DNA from: Paenibacillus xylanilyticus
GTDB lineage: Bacteria > Bacillota > Bacilli > Paenibacillales > Paenibacillaceae
NCBI RefSeq assembly: GCF_013359935.1
Contig: NZ_JABMCB010000202.1
Span: forward strand, 434,001 to 498,000
Direction of reading: 5' to 3'
DNA length: 64,000 nt
Position 1 is the stretch's first letter, and each line of letters opens with the position of its first letter. Of the stretch, positions 57,340 through 64,000 are shown in pieces. Below the pieces are notes generated by a model. The model did no database searches. It saw only the letters and a list, made by a program, of their open reading frames with translations, and was not told the origin of the DNA. The position numbers and the translations under genes were made by a program.

Positions 57340-58950
57340 TTAGTTGGATTTCCAGCGGTCATAGGCAGCCTGGTTGATTTCAGCCACACGCTCTCCGCCC
57401 ATTTTCTTGACGGTCGCCACATAATTGTCCCAGCCCGTAAGCGGCTCGGCACCAGTGATAAACTTCGCTTCCATCTGTTTCACATATGTGCTCAAATCAG
57501 AATTCAGGCTGCTGATTTCGGTCTGCTCTTCCACGGTGAAGAACAGAGTCGGGAACGGAATTCGTGCCCCTTTATCGAGCAGCTTCTGCTGGGTTTCCTG
57601 CTCTACCCAGAGGTCAAAGTCTGTCTTCAGTCCTTTATTGATATCATCCATGGATAAGGTTGGAGCAGGAATGCCGTAGTTAGGCGTCAGAGTTGCCCGG
57701 TAATCTTCCATTTCCTTGCCGTCCGGTACCGGTAAGTACTTCTTGACCCTGTTCTCTTTATCGGTGTATTCCCAGAGAATGCCTTCCGGCCCTTTATTGA
57801 AGAACATAGCGCCTTCATAGGAATAGAGATAATCCACCCAGCGCATGGAGGCTTCTGGCGCCGGATTGTTCTGCGTGATGGCAAAGGCGCCGGTTGAAAT
57901 TCCTTTGTTCTTGGCAATCGCAGGAGCAGCAACCGTTTCACTGCGGACAGGCGCAAACATCGGATCTGCCGTCGAAGGCTCTCCGCCTTTGGTCATGTAG
58001 GCATTCCAGTCAGAGAAAAGGGCGACCTGATTATTCTGCGCTTTGGCCTTCTTTTGCTCTGCCGTCTGCGAGAAGCTCTCATGATCCAGCAGGTCTTCGG
58101 ACCACAGGCGGTTCATATAGGTCAGATATTCCTTATAGCCTTCTTCAAGCGGTGTATAATGCACCTTGTCCTCATCGTCCACATAAATTTCCTCTTCATA
58201 GATGCCGAAGGCGCCAAGCAGCCAGGTACGGATATCGCGAAGATTCGCAGCGGGTGTTGTCACCGAGGAAATCGGAATTTCATCCGCTATGCCATTGCCG
58301 TTCGGATCTTCCTCCTTCACACGCTTCAAGTAGGTATACAGCTCTTCTGTCGTTTCGGGGAGCTTCTCGATATTCAGCGCCTTCAGGAAGTCCCCGTTAT
58401 ACCACATCGGATTGCGGTACCAGTGCTGGCTGAATTCCACTACTGGCAAGGAATAGATATGCCCGTCCGGTGCAGTAATCGATTTGCGGACATCCGGATT
58501 CTCTTCCAGCAGCGCCTTGAAGTTCGGAGCGTATTCATCAATCAGATCCTCAAGAGGAATGAGGATACCCTGCTCTCCGTAATTCATCTGCTCTGCAGTC
58601 GTCAGACCGGCAGCATAGAGGATATCCGGGTAATCTCCGCTGGCGAGCACCAGATTCTTCTTGGTCTCGAAGCTGTCCTTCGGTGCATTTTTATATTCCA
58701 GCGTAATGCCAGTCTTCTCCTGCATCTGCTGGAGCACCGCCATGTTCTCCCAGTTCTGAATCCCTACATCGGGCGCCATAAGCGTCAGGGTAACGGATTC
58801 ATTGACAATCGGAAAACCTTCTTTATTCACAGCAACCTCTCCGGTATTGTTATTCGCTGTACCTTCGTTTGAATTGCTGCAGCCTGCCAGCAGTGTAAGC
58901 ACTAGAGCCGAAGACAGCAGAAGCTTCCATGGTTTGCGTGTGGTCTGCAT
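57340..58950 (-). CDS. ABC solute-binding lipoprotein, mannoside locus
   Basis: About 536 residues from ATG 58950 (GGAGG eight bases upstream). Lipobox LAGC with Cys24. Contains the calcium-like loop DPNGNGIADE. Paralogous to the fructan-locus binding protein along its length. Expected to bring in mannose-containing oligosaccharides for GH130 and GH125. Confidence 0.9.
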   Translation of the reverse strand: MQTTRKPWKLLLSSALVLTLLAGCSNSNEGTANNNTGEVAVNKEGFPIVNESVTLTLMAPDVGIQNWENMAVLQQMQEKTGITLEYKNAPKDSFETKKNLVLASGDYPDILYAAGLTTAEQMNYGEQGILIPLEDLIDEYAPNFKALLEENPDVRKSITAPDGHIYSLPVVEFSQHWYRNPMWYNGDFLKALNIEKLPETTEELYTYLKRVKEEDPNGNGIADEIPISSVTTPAANLRDIRTWLLGAFGIYEEEIYVDDEDKVHYTPLEEGYKEYLTYMNRLWSEDLLDHESFSQTAEQKKAKAQNNQVALFSDWNAYMTKGGEPSTADPMFAPVRSETVAAPAIAKNKGISTGAFAITQNNPAPEASMRWVDYLYSYEGAMFFNKGPEGILWEYTDKENRVKKYLPVPDGKEMEDYRATLTPNYGIPAPTLSMDDINKGLKTDFDLWVEQETQQKLLDKGARIPFPTLFFTVEEQTEISSLNSDLSTYVKQMEAKFITGAEPLTGWDNYVATVKKMGGERVAEINQAAYDRWKSN

Positions 58951-58988
58951 AAATGATTCCTCCCTTGTTATCATTACATTCTAAACGT

Positions 58989-59900
58989 TTAGCCTTTAAC
59001 AGAGCCAATCATGACTCCTTGGACAAAGTAACGCTGCAGGAACGGATAGACCGCCACGATGGGCAGTGTGGAGACAACAATGACTCCATATTTGATCAGT
59101 GATGCCGTTTCCGCCTTATTATTCATAGCGGTCGCCACCTCGCTGTTGATTGAAGCGCCCGTGGTTTCGGCCGACATTTCCTGAAGGACAAGGATCTGGC
59201 GCAGAACCATCTGCAGCGGATACTTGGCATCATCATTCAAATAGATTAGAGACGGGAAATAGCTGTTCCAGTGCCCAACTCCATAGAACAACGCCATAAC
59301 CGCTATAATCGGTGCCGACAGCGGCAGAATAATGCGGATGAACAGCTTCAGATTTGTACAACCGTCAATATGCGCCGCTTCCTGCAGTTCCTTCGGAATG
59401 GTCGTCTGAAAAAAAGTGCGGGCCACAACGATATTCCAGACCGAAGCGGCCACCGGCAGAATCAATGCCCACATGCTGTTAATGAGTCCAAGGTTCTTGA
59501 CTAGCAGATACGTCGGCACGAGTCCGCCGCTGAAGAACATCGTGAACAAAATGAGACCCATGAACAGCTGACGCCCGACAAAATCAGATCTGCTAAGCGC
59601 ATACGAAGCCGGCAAAGTAACGGCGAGATTGACGAGAGTCCCTACCAGCGTGTAAATAATTGTGTTCCAGTAGCCATTCCATATCTTCGGATTCTCAAAA
59701 ACAAGCTTATAGCCGTCCAGTGTTACATTCCTCGGGAACAGCCACATGGCTCCCGAATTGACGTCCTGCGGCGAACTGATTGAAGCGCTGAGAATATAGA
59801 TCAGCGGATAGAGAACAACCAGCAGTGCAAGGACCAGATAAATATAGGTGCTGATTAGAAACAGCTTGTCCCCCTTGGATTCTTTCATCGCAGTAACCAA
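58989..59900 (-). CDS. ABC sugar importer permease (LplC type), mannoside locus
   Basis: I set the start at a TTG (59900), nine bases after AAAGGAG; the longer frame to 59969 runs into the upstream permease. 303 residues, EAA loop LQEAAHIDGCT, C-terminal QGVMIGSVKG. Close relative of the fructan-locus permease at 9282. Confidence 0.87.
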   Translation of the reverse strand: MVTAMKESKGDKLFLISTYIYLVLALLVVLYPLIYILSASISSPQDVNSGAMWLFPRNVTLDGYKLVFENPKIWNGYWNTIIYTLVGTLVNLAVTLPASYALSRSDFVGRQLFMGLILFTMFFSGGLVPTYLLVKNLGLINSMWALILPVAASVWNIVVARTFFQTTIPKELQEAAHIDGCTNLKLFIRIILPLSAPIIAVMALFYGVGHWNSYFPSLIYLNDDAKYPLQMVLRQILVLQEMSAETTGASINSEVATAMNNKAETASLIKYGVIVVSTLPIVAVYPFLQRYFVQGVMIGSVKG

Positions 59901-59916
59901 AGACTTCAACTCCTTT

Positions 59917-60867
59917 CTACCAGAGGCTGTTCTCACTGGTGCGTTTGGCGATCTGGTTGACAGTAACAAGCAGAATAACGTTGACTACCGAGTTGAACAA
60001 TCCGACAGCCGTTGAGAAGCTATACTGGGCGTTCACCAGGCCAGCGCGGTATACATAGGTGGAAATTACATCGGAAGCCTCCATATTAAGCGAATTCTGC
60101 AGAAGCAAAATCTTTTCGAAGCCAACGCCCAGAATATTACCCATATTCAAGATCAGCATGATCGTAATGGTGGGCACTATCGTCGGCAGATTGATATGCA
60201 GCATCCGTTTAAACCGGCTTGCTCCATCCATAATAGCCGCTTCATGCAGCTGAGGATCTACGCCTGACAGAGCCGCGAGATAAATAATGGTTCCCCACCC
60301 GGTGCTCTGCCAGACGCCCGAGAAGACATACACCGTCTTGAACCAGGCCGGATCCGTCAGAAACTCCGCTGGTTGAAGGCCCAGGAACTCAATGAACCGA
60401 ACAATCATTCCGCTGGAGGGTGATAAAAAGGTAATGATCATCCCTGCCATAACAACGACAGAAATGAAATGTGGCGCATAGGTTACCGTCTGGACCGATT
60501 TCTTGAACGGGCCGTTGCGGACCTCATTGAAGGCCAGCGCGAGAATGATCGGCAGCGGAAACCCGAGGGCAAGTTCATAGAAGCTGATACTGAAAGTATT
60601 CCAGAGCAAATCCCAGAAAAAATAGGAATTGAAGAATCGTTCAAAATGGTCAAAACCAACCCATTCGCTGCCTGCAATTCCTTTCGAAGGTACGAAATTC
60701 TTAAAAGCAATCTGAATGCCGTAAATCGGACCGTAATGAAAAACGAGGAAATACAACATCACAGGAAGCATGAACAGATAGAGCTCCCAATTTTTCCAGA
60801 TTCTTTTGCCTAGGGATTTGTTCTTCAATGAAGGATTTACGGTTACTGCCGCATGACTCCCCTTCAT
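59917..60867 (-). CDS. ABC sugar importer permease (LplB type), mannoside locus
   Basis: 316 residues, EAA loop HEAAIMDGAS, nearly the same as in the fructan-locus LplB protein. First gene of the operon, AGGAG before its ATG, with promoter and cre about 80-125 bp upstream. Confidence 0.9.
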   Translation of the reverse strand: MKGSHAAVTVNPSLKNKSLGKRIWKNWELYLFMLPVMLYFLVFHYGPIYGIQIAFKNFVPSKGIAGSEWVGFDHFERFFNSYFFWDLLWNTFSISFYELALGFPLPIILALAFNEVRNGPFKKSVQTVTYAPHFISVVVMAGMIITFLSPSSGMIVRFIEFLGLQPAEFLTDPAWFKTVYVFSGVWQSTGWGTIIYLAALSGVDPQLHEAAIMDGASRFKRMLHINLPTIVPTITIMLILNMGNILGVGFEKILLLQNSLNMEASDVISTYVYRAGLVNAQYSFSTAVGLFNSVVNVILLVTVNQIAKRTSENSLW

Positions 60868-60943
60868 TCTCCCACTCCTCTCTATGTTAGTTTTCGTTAC
60901 ACAGATTCATGCAGCCGCCTCGCATTTTTGTTGATTCCTTACA

Positions 60944-60957
60944 TGCTAGCGCTTACA
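60944..60957 (-). promoter_or_regulatory. Perfect cre (CcpA) site
   Basis: Minus strand TGTAAGCGCTAGCA matches TGWAARCGYTWNCW at all 14 positions and lies just downstream of the predicted -10 box of the mannoside importer promoter, a standard repression position. Confidence 0.75.
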
Positions 60958-60963
60958 AATCAA

Positions 60964-60993
60964 AGTGTAGTGAAACAAAGCTGACACAGTAAA
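60964..60993 (-). promoter_or_regulatory. Sigma-A-like promoter of the mannoside importer operon
   Basis: Minus strand TTTACT (60988-60993), 18-bp spacer, TACACT (60964-60969). About 100 bp before the first permease. The rest of 60868-61225 shows no gene. Confidence 0.45.
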
Positions 60994-61225
60994 TATGTAG
61001 GTTGTGCATTGTCATGTTAAGTGAGTGCAAAACCGCGCTGCTGCGGTACTTTACGGCATGCCCTGCTGTGGGTGACTGCAGCTGGAGCATAGCTGCAATA
61101 TGTGAATTATGAACCTCATTTCACCGTGCAAAAGTTACATATTGTGATCATCGGGCAGGTATGCAAACATTTGCTACGAATGCCAAGGCTAAAACATGGA
61201 CTGATGATATTAGGAGGTTTCTGTC

Positions 61226-61394
61226 ATGAACCGTACAACTGCTCACCTGATCTCCCACACCCCTCGGGACCGGGAATGGTACTGCTGTACATGCCAGTGG
61301 ATATTCTGGACCACGAATATACGGGGAAATAAAGGATGAGGAAATTCACCGCAGCTCCGTCGGCAAACCCCGAATTGTCACCTATGCCCTGTAA
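61226..61394 (+). pseudogene. Collapsed GH38-like alpha-mannosidase relic
   Basis: AGGAGG eight bases before an ATG is followed by MNRTTAHLISHTPRDREWY, the start of GH38 alpha-mannosidases (HLISHTHWDREWY in functional ones), after which the family match ends. The remaining bases give fragments in other frames, ending IHRSSVGKPRIVTYAL and a stop 45 bp before GH125. This looks like a gene of about 2.5-3 kb reduced to its two ends by internal deletion. The metal-binding HxWD is already altered to PRD. Confidence 0.55.
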
Positions 61395-61436
61395 GTAGGA
61401 CAACCTTAACCTTAACGATGTAGGAGGAATTAGATT

Positions 61437-62717
61437 ATGAACCTGCCAGCTTCCATTACCGCGTATCTTGCTGAAGCCGATAAACGTCTCTCGCATCAAC
61501 CGAAATTGCAGCAGCTGTTCCGTAACTGCTTCCCGAATACGCTGGAGACAACAACTAAGCTGCTTGAAGATGGTACTACCTTCGTATTCACCGGGGATAT
61601 CCCGGCCATGTGGCTGCGCGACTCTACGGAGCAGGTGCGCCACTACATTCCGTTTGCCAAAAAGGATCCCGAGCTTCAGCGGATTCTCCGCGGCCTAATT
61701 GCCCGGCAGATGTTCTATGTCAACATTGATCCATACACGAATGCCTTCAACGAAACGGCAAGCGACAAGCATTACCGGGCTACGGATGATTGCAATCTGA
61801 ACCCGTGGATGTGGGAGCGCAAATACGAACTGGATTCCCTCTGCTTCGTCGTACAGCTGGCTTATATGTACTGGAAGGAATCGGAACAGACGGATATCTT
61901 CGATCCCGCCTGCTACCAAGCGCTAACCTCCATCGTGAACGTGATTGAAACAGAGCAGTATCACGGGGAGAAATCGCCCTACCATTTCATCCGGCAGACG
62001 CTTCAGGATACGGAGACTTTGCACAATAACGGACGCGGCATGCCTGTCAACTACACCGGCATGAGTTGGTCGGCCTTCCGCCCAAGCGATGACAGCTGTG
62101 AGTTCGGTTATAATATTCCATCCAATATGTTCGCTGTGGTGATTCTGGACTATATCCGCGAGATCGCAAGCGTAATCTATGAGGACGAAAGACTGGCGGC
62201 CCGGGCTGCGAAGCTTCGCAAGGAAATTGACTTCGGCATCCGCACTTACGGAATTGTGAATCATCCGAAATATGGCAGAATCTACGCTTACGAAACGGAT
62301 GGATACGGTAATTATTCTCTGATGGACGATGCCGGTACACCGGGACTGATGTCTATTCCTTATATTGGTTATGTCGGTGTGGAGGATGAAATTTATCAGA
62401 ACACCCGCCGGTTTGCTCTCAGCTTCGACAACCCCTTTTACTTCGAGGGTAAACATGCCAAAGGCATTGGTAGTCCACATACACCGGGAGGTTATGTGTG
62501 GCACATGGCTCTATCCATGCAGGCGCTGACAGCAGATAATGATGAGGAGATCAAAGAATTAATTGATATGCTAGTCAGAACCGATGCGGATACCGGATAT
62601 ATGCACGAAGGCTTTCACCCGGATGATCCCTCCGATTTTTCACGCGAGTGGTTCGCCTGGTCCAACAGTCTTTTCGCGACGCTGATCGGCAAAGCGATGG
62701 ACAAAGGAATTGTCTAA
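61437..62717 (+). CDS. GH125 exo-alpha-1,6-mannosidase
   Basis: 426 residues, no signal peptide, typical length. TGDIPAMWLRDST near 52-64, Asp218/219 in FRPSDD and Glu391 in YMHEGFHPDD; their separation agrees with the catalytic pair of Clostridium GH125. It removes alpha-1,6-mannose from short mannosides such as N-glycan fragments inside the cell. TAGGAGG precedes the ATG. It stands directly behind the GH38-like relic and divergent from the importer operon. Confidence 0.93.
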   Translation: MNLPASITAYLAEADKRLSHQPKLQQLFRNCFPNTLETTTKLLEDGTTFVFTGDIPAMWLRDSTEQVRHYIPFAKKDPELQRILRGLIARQMFYVNIDPYTNAFNETASDKHYRATDDCNLNPWMWERKYELDSLCFVVQLAYMYWKESEQTDIFDPACYQALTSIVNVIETEQYHGEKSPYHFIRQTLQDTETLHNNGRGMPVNYTGMSWSAFRPSDDSCEFGYNIPSNMFAVVILDYIREIASVIYEDERLAARAAKLRKEIDFGIRTYGIVNHPKYGRIYAYETDGYGNYSLMDDAGTPGLMSIPYIGYVGVEDEIYQNTRRFALSFDNPFYFEGKHAKGIGSPHTPGGYVWHMALSMQALTADNDEEIKELIDMLVRTDADTGYMHEGFHPDDPSDFSREWFAWSNSLFATLIGKAMDKGIV

Positions 62718-62787
62718 GCGCTGCTGAGCCTTACCTTATTTCAAAGGCAACACAGCGGAGAAAGTATCGTATTCTAACTATAGAAAA

Positions 62788-62830
62788 AACCGGCTGCGTC
62801 GTCCTGTATAGCGGGAAGACCCAGCCGGTT
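62788..62830 (+). terminator. Bidirectional hairpin after GH125
   Basis: AACCGGCTG (62788-62796) pairs with CAGCCGGTT (62822-62830); the minus-strand side ends in T6, the plus side in a short TTTC. The gap 62718-63113 holds this and the next terminator. Confidence 0.6.
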
Positions 62831-63056
62831 TCTGGCTTACCACATTAAAGCTGCCCACCAAATCGCCGATGTGCCGAACAAGTACTGCCGAATCCCTATC
62901 GATATACGCCATATACAGCTTAAACATTGCCGGCTCATCACATATGCTTCTTATTTTATTGGAAAGTTGTGTGCATTTGAGTTCGATAAAATCGCATTCA
63001 TTCCTTCGGTAATCGGGACAAGTTCTTTATCCCTCGACAGCCTTTATGGGTATGAT

Positions 63057-63092
63057 GAAAAAATAGCCTTGGCTGACTTAACAACCAAGGCT
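63057..63092 (-). terminator. Terminator of the HelD-like gene
   Basis: Minus strand AGCCTTGG pairs with CCAAGGCT over a 12-base loop, then ATTTTTT. It lies 22 bp after the stop. Confidence 0.8.
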
Positions 63093-63113
63093 AATATGTT
63101 TCCTATTTTCTGC

Positions 63114-64000
63114 TCATCTAGCTGAGTAAGACGATATCTCATACAAATCCACCGGTAATGCCTGCACGAACGGCGACCAATCTCCAGTCGTATAAAGATG
63201 AAGCCGGTGCATCGCCCGCGTACATGCGGTATATAACAGCTTGCGTTCATTGTCCCGACCGTAAGCTTCTGGTGAAGCATCGTAAACAAAGACTGCGTCG
63301 AATTCGACGCCTTTGGCGAGATGGACGGGAATGACCATCGCTCCTTTTTCAAAGTTCATTGTCTCTTTGGTAATGAGCTGCAGCGTTTCGTTTCCTTGAA
63401 TTCTCAATGATTCATAGGCCTCACGGCTTTCGGCGGCGGTCTTCGTAATGATGGCGATGGATTCAAGGCCCTTGCCTCTTAGTGCAGCGATGTCTGCCAG
63501 AATTTGCGAATCACGGTTCTCTCTGCTGTCCAATCTGGTCAGAACGGGTTTGGGACCTTTCCGATCAAACGGTACAATATCCCCGCCGTCCGGAAGCATC
63601 GATTTTGTGAATTCAACGATTTCTCTAGTCGACCGATAGCTCCGCAAAAGGCAGAACAGACTTGTGTCGGCTTCTCCAAAAAGACGGACCAGCGGCGAAT
63701 CGTCCCCGGCCAAACTTGTGGACTGCATGAAGATAGCTTGCCCGAAGTCACCGAGCACCGTCATTCGGGCACGAGGAAACAGTTTTTTCAAATATTCATA
63801 TTGAAACGACGAATAATCTTGACCCTCATCTACGAAAACATACCGAATATCCGTGTTTGTCCGAACACCTTCAATCAATTCTTTTACATATAAATACGGA
63901 GTCGCATCCTCGTGAAATAACTCGTTTCGGTCCAACATTTCCTTGGTTTGCCTGCAGATTTCTGGCCATTGCGCCGGAACGGCAGCTCCATTCGCTTTCT
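63114..64000 (-). CDS. helD: HelD-like UvrD-family helicase, C-terminal part (5' end outside window)
   Basis: The frame is open to the window edge, 295 codons. Superfamily 1 motifs in order: Walker B/motif II YVFVDEGQDYS, motif III TVLGDFGQAIF, motif IV-like LLRSYRST, motif V AKGVEFDAVFVYD and motif VI YTACTRAMHRLHLY. The style (VDEGQDYS, LAKGVEFDAV) is that of HelD, which frees stalled RNA polymerase. The N-terminal coiled arm and Walker A are not in the window. Unrelated to the sugar loci. Confidence 0.85.
   Translation of the reverse strand, partial: KANGAAVPAQWPEICRQTKEMLDRNELFHEDATPYLYVKELIEGVRTNTDIRYVFVDEGQDYSSFQYEYLKKLFPRARMTVLGDFGQAIFMQSTSLAGDDSPLVRLFGEADTSLFCLLRSYRSTREIVEFTKSMLPDGGDIVPFDRKGPKPVLTRLDSRENRDSQILADIAALRGKGLESIAIITKTAAESREAYESLRIQGNETLQLITKETMNFEKGAMVIPVHLAKGVEFDAVFVYDASPEAYGRDNERKLLYTACTRAMHRLHLYTTGDWSPFVQALPVDLYEISSYSAR

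Noticed and set aside
1-64000. CRISPR arrays, rRNA, tRNA, prophage or toxin-antitoxin modules
   Set aside because: No regularly spaced repeats, no RNA gene signatures and no phage or toxin-like proteins were recognised on either strand.

Overview
The window reads as chromosomal DNA of a spore-forming, carbohydrate-scavenging Bacillota, most likely Paenibacillus. The reasons are an SspH-type spore protein gene, large lipoprotein solute-binding proteins paired with LplB/LplC-type permeases, YesM/YesN-type two-component pairs, GH families typical of that genus, and strong AGGAGG ribosome binding sites. No rRNA, tRNA, CRISPR array, phage or intact transposase was seen. Genus is inferred, not proven.

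Layout. (1) 1-12.4 kb: fructan (levan/inulin/sucrose) locus, all on the minus strand: LacI regulator, two permeases, binding lipoprotein, a fused fructokinase-GH32, a cytoplasmic LamG-GH32 and a secreted multidomain GH32 cut by the window edge. Three identical 15-bp operators mark its regulon. (2) 12.5-23.3 kb: alpha-glucoside locus: YesM/YesN sensor-regulator, binding protein, two permeases and two GH13 alpha-glucosidases whose specificity residues differ (alpha-1,6 type and alpha-1,4 type). (3) 23.8-26.3 kb: two small glycosyltransferases, a spore gene pair (unknown small gene plus sspH) with a sigma-G-like promoter, and a gene relic. (4) 26.4-38.6 kb: beta-(galacto)mannan locus: second YesM/YesN pair, secreted GH26-CBM35, GH36 alpha-galactosidase, ABC importer and cytoplasmic GH26. 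Two promoters share a ~70-bp upstream element and an identical cre-like site. (5) 38.9-48.7 kb: accessory stretch with a frameshifted membrane protein gene, a DapA-superfamily lyase, a PrsA-like foldase, a MerR operon with a frameshifted acetyltransferase and a hydrolase, a second hydrolase and a chemotaxis receptor. (6) 48.9-53.7 kb: five-gene operon for an amino-sugar acid (DgaE/DgaF type) with kinase, metallohydrolase and GntR regulator. (7) 53.9-62.7 kb: mannoside locus: membrane AraC-type regulator, ABC importer, GH130 phosphorylase, GH125 alpha-1,6-mannosidase and a collapsed GH38-like relic. (8) The right edge holds the C-terminal part of a HelD-like helicase.

Common logic: polymers are cut outside, oligosaccharides enter by ABC importers that have no ATPase gene of their own here (a shared MsmX-type ATPase is presumed), and cytoplasmic enzymes finish the job. 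In the fructan and mannan loci a secreted enzyme is matched by a cytoplasmic relative. CcpA-type cre sites stand before three of the four importer systems. By eye, GC content is clearly higher from about 48.9 to 62.8 kb than to the left, and lowest near 38.7-40 kb.
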